64,000 nt of DNA from an uncultured Mediterraneibacter sp. (GCA_934309345.1 CAKRDD010000015.1:19949-83948); one strand, 5' to 3'. Shown: positions 44,911 through 54,294, numbered from the stretch's first letter. The notes: generated by a model not told the origin, from the sequence alone. Made by a program: numbers and translations.

Positions 44911-46296
44911 CTAGTCTTCTACAGCAGGTTTATAGTATTTATCAAGAATCTTCGTATCAACACGGTCGAGCTCTTCTCTTGGGAGTTTTCCTAAAAGTTT
45001 CCATCCAAGATCCAGAGTCTCTTCCATTGTACGGTTCTCATTTACGCCCTGTCCGATGTAATGTTGTTCAAAGTCGATACCAAATTCCAGATATTTCTTA
45101 TCCAGCGGTGAAAGTTCATCTTCACCGATAACGGAAGCGAGGTTTCTTGCATCTCCAACCTTTGCATAAGCGGAGAATAACTGATTGGCAAGATCCTGAT
45201 GATCTTCACGCGTAAAGCCTTCTCCGATACCGTCCTTCATCAGACGGGAAAGGGATGGCAGAATATTGATCGGAGGGTAGATTGACTGTCCATGTAACGG
45301 ACGGTCGAGTACGATCTGTCCTTCGGTAATGTATCCTGTCAGGTCAGGGATTGGGTGCGTGATATCGTCGTTTGGCATAGTAAGAATTGGAAGCTGTGTT
45401 ACAGATCCGTTTACGCCCTGTACAATACCGGCGCGCTCATAGATCGTTGCCAGTTCACTATACAGATATCCCGGGAATCCTTTACGGCTCGGAATCTCTC
45501 CTTTTGAGGAAGAAACCTCACGCATTGCTTCTGCGAAAGAAGTCATATCGGTAAGGATAACGAGGATATGCATATTCTGTTCAAATGCCAGATACTCCGC
45601 AGCTGTCAGTGCAACCTTCGGTGTGATCAGACGTTCTACAACCGGGTCATTTGCCAGGTTCAAAAACATTGCTACGTGATCGGCTACACCGCTTTCTTCG
45701 AATGTGTTGCGGAAGAAATCAGCAACGTCATGTTTTACACCCATAGCGGCAAATACGATCGCAAATTTTTCATCAGAATCACTTCCGAGAGAAGCCTGTT
45801 TTACGATCTGTGCGGCAAGCTGATCGTGCGGAAGTCCATTCCCGGAGAAAATCGGAAGCTTCTGTCCGCGGATCAGAGTCGTCAGTCCGTCGATCGCGGA
45901 AATACCGGTGCGGATATAGTTTCTTGGATATTCTCTGCGGACCGGGTTGAGTGGAAGTCCGTTTACGTCCCTTTTTAAAGTAGAGACAAGCGGTCCAAGG
46001 TCATCGATCGGCTGACCGATACCGTTGAAAGTACGACCAAGGATATCCGGAGAGAGTGCAATCTCCATCGGGTGTCCGGTCAGTTTTGTATGTGTATTTT
46101 TGAGTGACATATTTTCGGAACCTTCGAAGACCTGGATTACCGCTTTGTCTTCATAGATCTCTACAATACGTCCTATTTTGCGTTCTGTGCCGTCTACGAC
46201 GAATTCCACAATCTCATCGTAAAAGGCATCCTGTACGCCCTCTAACACGATCAGAGGGCCATTGATACTGCTTAAGCCAAGATATTCAATAGACAT
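44911..46296 (-). CDS. atpB: V/A-type ATPase subunit B
   Basis: 461 residues, the regulatory, non-catalytic nucleotide-binding subunit that alternates with A in the head. It lacks a P-loop; the corresponding segment is GQKLPIFSGNGLPHDQLAAQI near 150, as usual for B. Other typical stretches are MSIEYLGLSSINGPLIVLEGV and SRKGFPGYLYSELATIYERAG. It lies 15 bp after atpA. Confidence 0.97.
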   Translation of the reverse strand: MSIEYLGLSSINGPLIVLEGVQDAFYDEIVEFVVDGTERKIGRIVEIYEDKAVIQVFEGSENMSLKNTHTKLTGHPMEIALSPDILGRTFNGIGQPIDDLGPLVSTLKRDVNGLPLNPVRREYPRNYIRTGISAIDGLTTLIRGQKLPIFSGNGLPHDQLAAQIVKQASLGSDSDEKFAIVFAAMGVKHDVADFFRNTFEESGVADHVAMFLNLANDPVVERLITPKVALTAAEYLAFEQNMHILVILTDMTSFAEAMREVSSSKGEIPSRKGFPGYLYSELATIYERAGIVQGVNGSVTQLPILTMPNDDITHPIPDLTGYITEGQIVLDRPLHGQSIYPPINILPSLSRLMKDGIGEGFTREDHQDLANQLFSAYAKVGDARNLASVIGEDELSPLDKKYLEFGIDFEQHYIGQGVNENRTMEETLDLGWKLLGKLPREELDRVDTKILDKYYKPAVED

Positions 46297-46311
46297 GATG
46301 CTGGTCCCTCC

Positions 46312-48081
46312 TTATGCATTTTTCTCAAGTACGTGCTGATAGAAAGCGTCAATATCTCTGTGGTACTGTGCAAACATTTCCGGGCGGTCATTCGGAACAT
46401 CGTATTTGATTGCGATGACACGGTCGAAAATGTTCTCAGATTTCAGTACGGACATCGGATGTCCCATTGTGACAAGAGTGCGGGCCTGCTTGTAAAGGTA
46501 CAGGATCGTATCCATCATCAGGAACTGTTTTTCCATAGAAACGCAGGTGTCATCCGGGTGGAATGCATTTTGCTGCAGGAAACCAAGGCGAATCACACGG
46601 GCAATCTCAAGGACAAGTTTCTGGTCATCCGGGAGTACGTCGCTTCCGATCAGTTTTACGATCTCAAGAAGACTGCTCTCCTGATTTAAAAGTGCCATCA
46701 GACGGTTGCGGTAGTCAACGAATTTCGGAGATACGTTGTCCTGATACCAGTGACTTAAGTCGTTCAGATACTCACTGTAACTGGTCAGCCAGTGGATGGC
46801 CGGGAAATGTCTTGCATAGGCAAGACTCTTATCCAGTCCCCAGAAGCAGCGGACGAATCGTTTGGTATTCTGTGTGACCGGCTCGGAGAAGTCACCACCC
46901 TGTGGGGAGACAGCACCGATGATCGTAACAGAACCATCTGTTCCGTTTAAGTTATGCATCATTCCGGCGCGTTCATAGAACGCAGACAGGCGGGATGCAA
47001 GATAAGCCGGGAAACCTTCTTCGGCAGGCATCTCTTCCAGACGTCCGGAAAGTTCTCGAAGAGCTTCAGCCCAGCGGGAAGTGGAGTCGGCCATGATCGC
47101 TACATCGTAGCCCATATCACGGTAATATTCTGCCAGAGTAAGTCCGGTGTAAATGCTGGCTTCACGGGCGGCAACAGGCATGTTGGAAGTATTGGCGATC
47201 AGTGTAGTACGGTCCATCAGAGGTTTGCCTGTACGAGGGTCAGTCAGTTCACTGAACTCTTCCAGAACCTGAGTCATCTCATTTCCACGCTCACCGCATC
47301 CGATATAGATGATGATATCTGCATCAGCCCATTTCGCAATCTGATGCTGTGTCATTGTCTTTCCGGTTCCGAATCCGCCAGGGATGGCAGCGGTACCGCC
47401 CTTTGCGATCGGGAACATGGTATCAATGATACGTTGTCCGGTAACAAGCGGAACAGATGCCGGGAAACGGTGATGAGTCGGTCGCGGAGTACGGATCGGC
47501 CAGTGCTGAGTCATAGTCAGCTCTTTCTCCTGTCCGTTAGGAAGTTCCAGACGAACCAGAGGTTCGTCAATTGTGTATTCACCGTCTGCAACAGTCACAA
47601 GAACAGTTCCCTCTACTTCAGGAGGAACCATACATTTATGAGTGATCGCATGTGTTTCAGGAACTTCTGCGATAATATCACCGGCGTGGAGATAATCCCC
47701 CTGCTTTACAGTGATATGTGTCTTCCATTTTTTTGTGCGGTCCAGAGAATCGACACTGACACCACGCGTGATAAATGCACCGCCGGAGGATTCTGCGATA
47801 TCTTCCAGAGGACGTTCGATACCATCAAAAATGTTGTTCAGGATACCGGGTGCAAGTGTTACGGATACCGGACTTCCGCTGGCGACAACTTCCTCACCCG
47901 GGCGAAGTCCCGTTGTCTCTTCATAAACCTGAACGGTTGTCATATCTTTATCCAGTGCAATGACCTCGCCGACTAACTTCTGTTCGCCGACATAGACCAT
48001 CTCAGACATACGGAATCCTGTGTTGCCTTTCAGATAAATGACGGGACCATTGATGCCGTAAATTTTCGCTGTCTTAAGCAA
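46312..48081 (-). CDS. atpA: V/A-type ATPase catalytic subunit A
   Basis: 589 residues from TTG 48081. The open frame includes a GTG three codons earlier (48090), but that GTG is part of the AGGAGGTGA ribosome binding site, so TTG is the better start. Catalytic P-loop GGFGTGKT near 237, and GERGNEMTQVLEEF near 262. The non-homologous bulge region of A subunits occupies about 115-190. Overlaps the atpE end by 8 bp, coupling translation. Hydrolyses or makes ATP depending on direction. Confidence 0.97.
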   Translation of the reverse strand: MLKTAKIYGINGPVIYLKGNTGFRMSEMVYVGEQKLVGEVIALDKDMTTVQVYEETTGLRPGEEVVASGSPVSVTLAPGILNNIFDGIERPLEDIAESSGGAFITRGVSVDSLDRTKKWKTHITVKQGDYLHAGDIIAEVPETHAITHKCMVPPEVEGTVLVTVADGEYTIDEPLVRLELPNGQEKELTMTQHWPIRTPRPTHHRFPASVPLVTGQRIIDTMFPIAKGGTAAIPGGFGTGKTMTQHQIAKWADADIIIYIGCGERGNEMTQVLEEFSELTDPRTGKPLMDRTTLIANTSNMPVAAREASIYTGLTLAEYYRDMGYDVAIMADSTSRWAEALRELSGRLEEMPAEEGFPAYLASRLSAFYERAGMMHNLNGTDGSVTIIGAVSPQGGDFSEPVTQNTKRFVRCFWGLDKSLAYARHFPAIHWLTSYSEYLNDLSHWYQDNVSPKFVDYRNRLMALLNQESSLLEIVKLIGSDVLPDDQKLVLEIARVIRLGFLQQNAFHPDDTCVSMEKQFLMMDTILYLYKQARTLVTMGHPMSVLKSENIFDRVIAIKYDVPNDRPEMFAQYHRDIDAFYQHVLEKNA

Positions 48082-48661
48082 TGCCGTCACCTCCTAAAAA
48101 TACAAATTTGTCATACTGTTCTTTCAGCTGTGTGCTGAAAGAATTATCGATCAAAATATTGCGGGAACGGATGACAGCACGGACACCGCCCCGGAAATCT
48201 TCTGCACTGATCGTCAGATGTACTTTTGTAGCATCCTCCAGATCAGAACGTTTCTTTTCATCAGTTGCATTAATATAAATCGTCAGCTCATCATCTCCGG
48301 CAAAAGCCACCGCTTTGCGGATACATTTGATAAGAAAATCGTCATAAGCTTCTGTCTTCATAAATTCATCGATTAACGCTTCTGCTTCCTCAAAGATCTT
48401 GTCTTTTAATTCCTGTTGGATCTTGCTTTGACGGCGCTTGATCTCCAGCTGGGACTTGGCAAGAGCCTGGTTCAGTGAGAGCTTCGCATTGGCAGCTTCC
48501 GCCTTGATGCGAGTCTCTGATTGTCTTGTGGCTTCAGCCTTATGATCTTCGAAAACCTTTTCCAGGGCAGCCTGATGGGTGTCGATGATGACATTTCCCT
48601 CTAAGCGGGCCTGCTCCATGGATGTAGCCTGCAGGTGTGCGATTTTTTCTTCCAGAGTCAA
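48074..48661 (-). CDS. atpE: V/A-type ATPase subunit E
   Basis: 195 residues. Long N-terminal helix (about 1-95, rich in Lys/Glu/Gln, MTLEEKIAHLQATSMEQARLEG) that pairs with the G/H subunit as peripheral stalk, and a C-terminal globular domain (about 100-195) that contacts the head. Its final codons contain the ribosome binding site of atpA. Confidence 0.92.
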   Translation of the reverse strand: MTLEEKIAHLQATSMEQARLEGNVIIDTHQAALEKVFEDHKAEATRQSETRIKAEAANAKLSLNQALAKSQLEIKRRQSKIQQELKDKIFEEAEALIDEFMKTEAYDDFLIKCIRKAVAFAGDDELTIYINATDEKKRSDLEDATKVHLTISAEDFRGGVRAVIRSRNILIDNSFSTQLKEQYDKFVFLGGDGIA

Positions 48662-48697
48662 GAGGAATCCCTCCTTTAGTTCATGATATAATTGCGT

Positions 48698-49006
48698 TTA
48701 TAATTTCAGCCCGATCGCCTCAGTGATATACGAGGTGATAAAGTCTTTCTGACGACCGGTTCCGTGGCGGTCAGGAATCTCGATCAATAGAGGCATCTTT
48801 CGCTCCAGTCGGAAAGTGTCGATAATGTCCGGAAATTCCTGACCGAATTTCTCAGTCAGAAGAACAATGCCGACAGTCGGGTCAGAAAGTACTTTTTCCA
48901 GAGCTTTTTTCAGCTCATCCCGTTCGTGGACGACAACTCCGTCTACACCGGCAAGACGCATTCCGGTGTAAGTGTCGACATTGTCACTGATCAGATACAT
49001 TTTCAT
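48698..49006 (-). CDS. atpF: V/A-type ATPase subunit F
   Basis: 102 residues. Small alpha/beta Rossmann-like protein of the central stalk. MKMYLISDNVDTYTGMRLAGVDGVV and the VGIVLLTEKFGQEFPDIID segment are characteristic. Sits between K and E as in other bacterial V/A operons. Confidence 0.93.
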   Translation of the reverse strand: MKMYLISDNVDTYTGMRLAGVDGVVVHERDELKKALEKVLSDPTVGIVLLTEKFGQEFPDIIDTFRLERKMPLLIEIPDRHGTGRQKDFITSYITEAIGLKL

Positions 49007-49036
49007 AGGCGGCTCCTTTCTGTTGAAAATCAGAAA

Positions 49037-49477
49037 TTAGAGATTTCCTAAGATCATGAATGAGATGATCAGTCCGTACAGACAAACACCTTCGGCAAGT
49101 CCTACGAAGATCAGGGACTTACCAAGAACGCTGGAATCCTCGCTGATTGCTCCAAGTGCTGCGCTGGCTGCACTTGCAACGGCGATACCACCACCGATAC
49201 AGGAAAGACCTGTAACAAGTGCGGCTGCAAGATAACCCATTCCTGTTGCGATTGTAGCACCGGAAGATGCGGCAGCTTCAGCAGCCTGTACATTTGCCGG
49301 GCCTGCAAGCATCATGATGGATGCGATAGCAAATGCGCCAAAGAAGAAAAATGCGTTGACACCGATGGTACGTTTATAGCGTTTTTTGTTCTTTTCACCG
49401 ATCAGATAATATCCGAATGGGATGATGATACTTAAAACAAGTGCTGCGATAAAGATGATTTTTGTTGCTAAACTCAT
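49037..49477 (-). CDS. atpK: V/A-type ATPase subunit K (proteolipid) with N-terminal extra hairpin
   Basis: 146 residues from ATG 49477 (AGGAGG 8 bp upstream; the longer frame to 49504 lacks a site). The second half (about 68-146) is one standard c-ring hairpin, with GGGIAVASAASAALGAISED in the loop region and the ion-binding Glu in FVGLAEGVCLYGLI. The first half has two further hydrophobic helices without an ion-binding carboxylate. It ends in GPANVQAAEA, which resembles a signal-peptidase site. Ion specificity (Na+ or H+) cannot be decided by eye. Confidence 0.92.
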   Translation of the reverse strand: MSLATKIIFIAALVLSIIIPFGYYLIGEKNKKRYKRTIGVNAFFFFGAFAIASIMMLAGPANVQAAEAAASSGATIATGMGYLAAALVTGLSCIGGGIAVASAASAALGAISEDSSVLGKSLIFVGLAEGVCLYGLIISFMILGNL

Positions 49478-49536
49478 AGTGGAATCCTCCTGATTTCTAT
49501 ACATTTTATAACTGCCATAAATTTGTGATCTGGCAG

Positions 49537-51471
49537 TTATTTTGTTTTCTTTTTAGTATATGGATCGAATGCGCGTCCGCTTCCTTTGTAGAAACGGCTG
49601 AACATCTCATAATATTCCAGACGAAGTACCTGAATACCTACGATCAGTCCTTCGAATCCGCATACGAACAGGTTGCCGAAGATGACTCCGAACCAGTTCG
49701 GGTTTCCGCTTTCAGCACCGGCCAGCTGAAGAACAACTTCCATGATAGCGGCATGGCTGACAGCAAATGCACCGATACGGATAAAGGAGATTGTGTTCGA
49801 GAAATAACTGAGTAATGTCTCAAACATCTCGAAAAAGCCTTGTACGATGTACATTCCAGGGCCTGTTTCCATCTTGTCGGCACGTTTCTCAATCATGCGG
49901 GTCAGAGGCTCTTTCAAGAAAATGAGAAGAAGCGGAACACCAAACATGATACCCATGACAATACCACCTGGAAGAGGGTTGCCTGTCATGAAGAGAACGA
50001 TAGTTACTACAACGGCAATGTAGAAAATAAGCCCTGCAACACCGTTTGGATCAAACCAGGTACTTTCAATATCTTTGCTTCTTGCGGCATTGATAATATG
50101 AAGGACCATCGCTACGATGATCAGGAACATACCAAATGCAACTGCAACGATAAATACTGTATTCAGTTTACCGAGGAATGGCAGTGTGGTCATATGATCG
50201 ATCGGCCGTATCCACAATGGTTCAATGATGTCTTCAAATCCGAAAATACTTCCGAACATAAATCCGAAGATTGTGGAAAATACACCGGCAGTTGCGATAA
50301 TTCCGGCAAGCGGAGCTTTCTTAAAGTGATAGATCAAGGCTCCACCGATCAGAAGTAACAATCCCTGTCCGACATCTCCGAACATAACTCCGAAAATAAA
50401 GGAGTATGTGATCGCTACGAAAATAGTCGGATCCATCTCATTGTGAGCCGGAAGACCATACATCTGAATATACATCTCAAATGGCTTGAACAGCTTTGGG
50501 TTTTCCAGCTTTGTTGGCGGTTCGCCGAAGTATGCGTCATGGTCGTCTTCGACAACAACAAAGACTTTGTCATCATCTTTGATTTCTTCTAAGAACTTCT
50601 CTACATCATCTTCTGCCATCCATCCGCAGAGAATGTAAGAATCATCCTGGCTGTCTTTCATCCGGGCAGCCATCTTACGGATGTCAAAGTTCTTGGAAAG
50701 TTCCTCCAGGCGATTTTTCGCTGCAATGAGCTGTGGAGCTCTGTCAGACAGCATCTCGCCGGCTTCTTTATCCAAATCCTGGATCTCCAGATTGATCCGT
50801 GCAATCTCGCGTTCCAGTGACTGGTATGCGAAAGCCGGAGTTCCTTCAAATTCATCTTTCAGTTCAATACGTTCAAAATGAAGAGAACGGAAAACAGCAT
50901 CTACCTTTTGTGCCTCTCCCGGAGAAACGAAGTAAGCACCGTATACAAAGCTTTCGTCTCTTTCTCCTTCAACGAAGATTGCACTTAAATCATCCATCAG
51001 ATATTTATTCATCTTGTGATAAGATTCCAGCGCGATCCGTCCGAAACGATATGTAATATATCGATATCCGAGGACCTTGTGAAGATCACAGTCGAGGGGG
51101 CGGAACGGAGAGAGTATCTGCTGTTTGGCACGGAGCTCCTCAATCTTCGCTTTCTTTTTCTCTTTCTTTGCCTGCAGTCCTTCATAATCTTCACAGGCTT
51201 TGCGAACAACCTCAAACATGTCGTCAAGACCTAAAGATTCATCCGGTGTAACATCATCTACATTCGGAAGATAGCCGACGAACTGGGTTGCCTGGGCAAG
51301 TACATCCCGGTACGGATTAAGTTCTACGAACGGGCGAAGATTATCGACTGTCTTGAGTTCGGACAGTGCAGACTCCAGCTGGATCTCATAACGTGAGAGA
51401 TACAAGTCTGTGACACGGTCGATATCATCCCTCGGACCGGAAATGTTGATAAATTTCATTTTAACAATCAT
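49537..51471 (-). CDS. atpI: V/A-type ATPase subunit I (stator membrane subunit)
   Basis: 644 residues. The soluble N-terminal half (about 1-340) has a coiled coil near 90-115 (EGLQAKKEKKKAKIEELRAKQQ). About seven to eight helices in the C-terminal half form the ion half-channels (for example FGVMFGDVGQGLLLLIGG and SYFSNTISFIRIGAFAVSHA, with the essential Arg of the latter). Start ATG 51471 overlaps the atpC stop as ATGA, with GGAGG upstream. Confidence 0.95.
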   Translation of the reverse strand: MIVKMKFINISGPRDDIDRVTDLYLSRYEIQLESALSELKTVDNLRPFVELNPYRDVLAQATQFVGYLPNVDDVTPDESLGLDDMFEVVRKACEDYEGLQAKKEKKKAKIEELRAKQQILSPFRPLDCDLHKVLGYRYITYRFGRIALESYHKMNKYLMDDLSAIFVEGERDESFVYGAYFVSPGEAQKVDAVFRSLHFERIELKDEFEGTPAFAYQSLEREIARINLEIQDLDKEAGEMLSDRAPQLIAAKNRLEELSKNFDIRKMAARMKDSQDDSYILCGWMAEDDVEKFLEEIKDDDKVFVVVEDDHDAYFGEPPTKLENPKLFKPFEMYIQMYGLPAHNEMDPTIFVAITYSFIFGVMFGDVGQGLLLLIGGALIYHFKKAPLAGIIATAGVFSTIFGFMFGSIFGFEDIIEPLWIRPIDHMTTLPFLGKLNTVFIVAVAFGMFLIIVAMVLHIINAARSKDIESTWFDPNGVAGLIFYIAVVVTIVLFMTGNPLPGGIVMGIMFGVPLLLIFLKEPLTRMIEKRADKMETGPGMYIVQGFFEMFETLLSYFSNTISFIRIGAFAVSHAAIMEVVLQLAGAESGNPNWFGVIFGNLFVCGFEGLIVGIQVLRLEYYEMFSRFYKGSGRAFDPYTKKKTK

Positions 51472-52514
51472 TGGGTTCTACCTCCAACGTACGCTAACGT
51501 CTCACCCGGTGTAAGTCCGTAACGGATGCATTCCAGAGCGGTAGTCAGCTTTTTGATTTCTTCTTCTTTTAAGAAGAGATAAGTGTTGACAGCAGCGATG
51601 GAGTATGGATTCCGCCTTCTGTCAATAGTGTACAGATGATGGAGACATTCTGAATACAATTGCTCCATAGTAAGCTGCTCAGTGGATTCATAGCGGCGGG
51701 CGTAAGGTGTCTGATTGCAGAGTGTCTGCAATTCTTCTAATGTTGTTGCTTCGACCATTCCTTTGACCAGGTCAGTAGACAGACGATAGTGGATCGGAAG
51801 GATCAGCTGGTAAATGTCAGCAGGCTTCATATTAAAATATTTCTTAGCTCTGTAGATCCACTGCATATTGAGCAGATCGATCTGAGTGCCACAGTCCCGC
51901 TGATATAATTCCTTATCTTCCTTTTTTAACACCTTTTTCCGTGCCTTCCAAAGAGTAGTAAAATAATAAAGATTCAATGCCAGATCGTAGTCATATAGGG
52001 TGACAGAAGGAGAATCCTTTAATTTCCTCAAAGGCTCATAATATTCTGTCTCCTTTAATGTCTCGATCAGTTCATCTGTGGTGCGTGAGGTGATCAGTTT
52101 CTCGATTGATATCTGAGAATATCGATCGAAGAAAGGACGTTTGTAATCAAGATCAAAAGGTTTCTGATAATGGTTGATCACAATCCTTAAACAATAATTG
52201 ATCAGCTCGACTTCATAAGATTTCAGGCGTAGCTTCATAAGCTTACGCTGCTTCTGCCCACAAAAGCGATAAAGCTTTGCGTAGTCGCGGTAAAGTGAAC
52301 GAGTCAGGATCTTCTCGATACTTCCTCTGTGAAGCTGCTCGGGGGCGAGCTCTTCCAAAATATCTGCATAAGCAGTTTCTTTCTTCAGATATTCAACTAC
52401 CTCGGGAACATTGTGCAGAGAAGCGATTTCCTCAAACTGCGCCGGGGTAAGGAGTTTGGCTTCCATCGCCCGGGTTTTCGTTACGATACCACTGTATTCC
52501 AGTAGATTTCCCAT
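51468..52514 (-). CDS. atpC: V/A-type ATPase subunit C
   Basis: 348 residues, the all-helical funnel protein that links the central stalk to the membrane ring (homologue of yeast subunit d). MGNLLEYSGIVTKTRAMEAKLLTP and the Leu/Tyr-rich helices YDYDLALNLYYFTTLWKA fit the AtpC/NtpC family. Overlaps atpI by 4 bp. Confidence 0.93.
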   Translation of the reverse strand: MGNLLEYSGIVTKTRAMEAKLLTPAQFEEIASLHNVPEVVEYLKKETAYADILEELAPEQLHRGSIEKILTRSLYRDYAKLYRFCGQKQRKLMKLRLKSYEVELINYCLRIVINHYQKPFDLDYKRPFFDRYSQISIEKLITSRTTDELIETLKETEYYEPLRKLKDSPSVTLYDYDLALNLYYFTTLWKARKKVLKKEDKELYQRDCGTQIDLLNMQWIYRAKKYFNMKPADIYQLILPIHYRLSTDLVKGMVEATTLEELQTLCNQTPYARRYESTEQLTMEQLYSECLHHLYTIDRRRNPYSIAAVNTYLFLKEEEIKKLTTALECIRYGLTPGETLAYVGGRTQ

Positions 52515-52517
52515 AGG

Positions 52518-52829
52518 CTACACCTCAGTGATCCGCCGGAGAATCTCATGAGCATAATCAGAATGCTTTTCATCGTACTCCTTCTGCAGGGCGTCAAGTT
52601 CATCCTGACTCTCCTGATTTTGCCCGGATAAGATGCGTGAGGTCTCCGATTCCAGTTTGTCACGAATTTCCCGAATCCGCTGCTGCGTATCAGCTTCAAG
52701 CTCTTTGTCGAAATCCATCCGCTTTTTGTCATATTTTTCATCTAATGCGGATTTTTCGGCTTCTGCATGTTGCACGATTGCAGATGCGGCGGATTCAATC
52801 TCCGTCAATTTGTTTATAATAGAGTCCAT
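52518..52829 (-). CDS. atpH: V/A-type ATPase subunit G/H (peripheral stalk)
   Basis: 103 residues, almost entirely charged coiled coil (MDSIINKLTEIESAASAIVQ, KYDKKRMDFDKELEADTQQR). First gene of the ATPase operon, 3 bp before atpC, with an AAAGGAGG ribosome binding site. Matches the AhaH/NtpG type that dimerises with E. Confidence 0.88.
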   Translation of the reverse strand: MDSIINKLTEIESAASAIVQHAEAEKSALDEKYDKKRMDFDKELEADTQQRIREIRDKLESETSRILSGQNQESQDELDALQKEYDEKHSDYAHEILRRITEV

Positions 52830-52869
52830 AACCAGCCTCCTTTTTTGTTAGAAATTCATAATATCTTTT

Positions 52870-52897
52870 ATAATACACCTTTTGGCGAAAAATACAA
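52870..52897 (-). promoter_or_regulatory. Promoter of the V/A-ATPase operon
   Basis: On the minus strand TTGTAT (52897-52892), 16-bp spacer, TATTAT (52875-52870), about 40 bp before atpH. Confidence 0.55.
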
Positions 52898-53022
52898 GCT
52901 TTTCTGGAATCTGTTTGCTTGTGAGACAGATTAATTCATGTTATGATAATGCATGTGTAAAAATAAACCGGCAGATCGGTAATGTGACGGATCTGTCAGA
53001 GAATATCAGGAGATTATAATTA

Positions 53023-53673
53023 ATGAGATTAAGAAATATACCAAGAGCGGATGGCGTGATCGACGCACATCGTACGGTGATCAAGAAACCGGAAGAACAG
53101 AAAGGGAACTGGAATCATGTGTTTGGTAACGAAAAGCCGATTCAGATTGAAATTGGGATGGGAAAAGGACAGTTTATTCTGAATATGGCAAAGGCACATC
53201 CAGAGATTAACTTTATAGGAATTGAGCGTTATTCCAGCGTTCTGCTCCGCGCACTTGAAAAATATGATACAGAAGAATTTGAAACTCTTGAGAATATCCG
53301 TTTTATCTGTATGGATGCAAGAGAGATTGAAAATGTGTTTGCGCCTTCAGAGGTGGATAAGATTTTTCTGAACTTCTCAGATCCGTGGCCGAAGGCAAGA
53401 CATGCGAAGCGAAGATTGACATCTACAGAATTTCTCGCAAGATATGAGAAAGTTCTCGTAGAAAGCGGAAGAGTAGAATTTAAGACAGATAATACAGAAC
53501 TTTTTAACTTTTCTCTGGAACAGGTGAAAGAAGCCGGATGGGCATTGATTGCTTATACTTATGATCTGCATCATCAGGAAGAGATGAATGAAGGAAATAT
53601 TATGACAGAGTATGAGCAAAAGTTTTCAGAAAAAGGAAATCCGATCAATAAACTGATTGCACAGAGAAAATAA
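53023..53673 (+). CDS. trmB: tRNA (guanine-N7-)-methyltransferase
   Basis: 216 residues. Methylates G46 of tRNA with S-adenosylmethionine. The SAM site is IEIGMGKGQFILNMA near 44. The family motifs FLNFSDPWPKARHAKRRLTS near 116 and FKTDNTELF near 155, with the Lys/Arg residues that hold tRNA, are intact. The stop codon forms part of the target duplication of the MITE-like element that follows. Confidence 0.95.
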   Translation: MRLRNIPRADGVIDAHRTVIKKPEEQKGNWNHVFGNEKPIQIEIGMGKGQFILNMAKAHPEINFIGIERYSSVLLRALEKYDTEEFETLENIRFICMDAREIENVFAPSEVDKIFLNFSDPWPKARHAKRRLTSTEFLARYEKVLVESGRVEFKTDNTELFNFSLEQVKEAGWALIAYTYDLHHQEEMNEGNIMTEYEQKFSEKGNPINKLIAQRK

Positions 53674-53674
53674 G

Positions 53675-53818
53675 TGTTACTGTTCACACGATGTGCGACC
53701 AGCAACGCATCTCGCCATTTTAAATCGCCTTTGGCGATGGGGCGAGATGCATTCAAGTCAAAACACACATCCTCCGTGTCAATCAGCGGAGTGATTGACA
53801 CGGGAGTGAACAGTAACA
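53675..53818. mobile_element. MITE-like element with terminal inverted repeats
   Basis: 144 bp bounded by perfect 13-bp inverted repeats TGTTACTGTTCAC (53675-53687) and GTGAACAGTAACA (53806-53818). It is flanked by AATAAG on both sides (53669-53674 and 53819-53824), which looks like a 6-bp target duplication. Inside are two further hairpins: GCATCTCGCC with GGCGAGATGC (53707-53750 region) enclosing CGCC-TTT-GGCG, and a 12-bp stem CCGTGTCAATCA/TGATTGACACGG (53774-53803). No coding capacity. One arm recurs at 9785-9817. Confidence 0.75.
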
Positions 53819-54097
53819 AATAAGTTTCATATATTATATAGAAAGAGTGGGATTCACAGGAGAACAGGATGAGACGGGGAAAATGTTGGAAAGCTGGGCT
53901 CAGTGAGTTGTGTTATTGCCATCAGAGACTGAATCGAAGGATTGTCTGCATTTGCAGATCCTTCGAGGAGGTATATCGAATTCTGAATAGGGGATATTGC
54001 CACAAAGACGAGAGAAAGAATAAACGTTGTTGATATCGTCTGAATTGTATATGAAATTAATAATTTTGAAAAAAATGAAAAAATTTGAAAAAAGGGG

Positions 54098-54126
54098 TTG
54101 CATTCCGGCAACAACTGATATATAAT
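54098..54126 (+). promoter_or_regulatory. Promoter of the tRNA-Lys gene
   Basis: TTGCAT (54098-54103), 17-bp spacer, TATAAT (54121-54126), 42 bp before the tRNA. Confidence 0.7.
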
Positions 54127-54168
54127 ACTATTTGTGTTGAGGAACACGAGACACGAAAACAAAAGAAT

Positions 54169-54241
54169 GCGCGATTAGCTCAGTTGGTAGAGCACCTGAC
54201 TCTTAATCAGGGTGTCCAGGGTTCGAACCCCTGATCGCGCA
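54169..54241 (+). tRNA. tRNA-Lys (anticodon CUU)
   Basis: 73 nt cloverleaf. The acceptor stem GCGCGAT pairs with ATCGCGC, discriminator A. The D arm is GCTC-AGTTGGTA-GAGC. The anticodon stem CCTGA/TCAGG holds loop CTCTTAA with anticodon CTT. The T arm is CAGGG-TTCGAAC-CCCTG. CCA is not encoded. It reads AAG lysine codons. The terminator directly downstream exists a second time 1.5 kb further on. Confidence 0.97.
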
Positions 54242-54246
54242 CTAAC

Positions 54247-54294
54247 AATCACTGTTTTTACAGACATAGGAGCTGTGGGGACGGTGATTTTTTT
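54247..54294 (+). terminator. tRNA-Lys terminator, first copy of a 48-bp direct repeat
   Basis: A 17-bp stem (AATCACTGTTTTTACAG with CTGTGGGGACGGTGATT, mixed Watson-Crick and G-U pairs) with a 9-nt loop and a T7 run. It is identical over 48 bp to 55790-55837. Confidence 0.9.

Noticed and set aside
44180..44914. 244-codon open frame opposite atpD
   Set aside because: Mirrors the coding strand of atpD, starts within the epimerase end and lacks a ribosome binding site.
46954..47976. 340-codon open frame on the plus strand inside atpA
   Set aside because: Antisense shadow of a highly conserved gene; no ribosome binding site and implausible composition rich in Cys, His and Ser.
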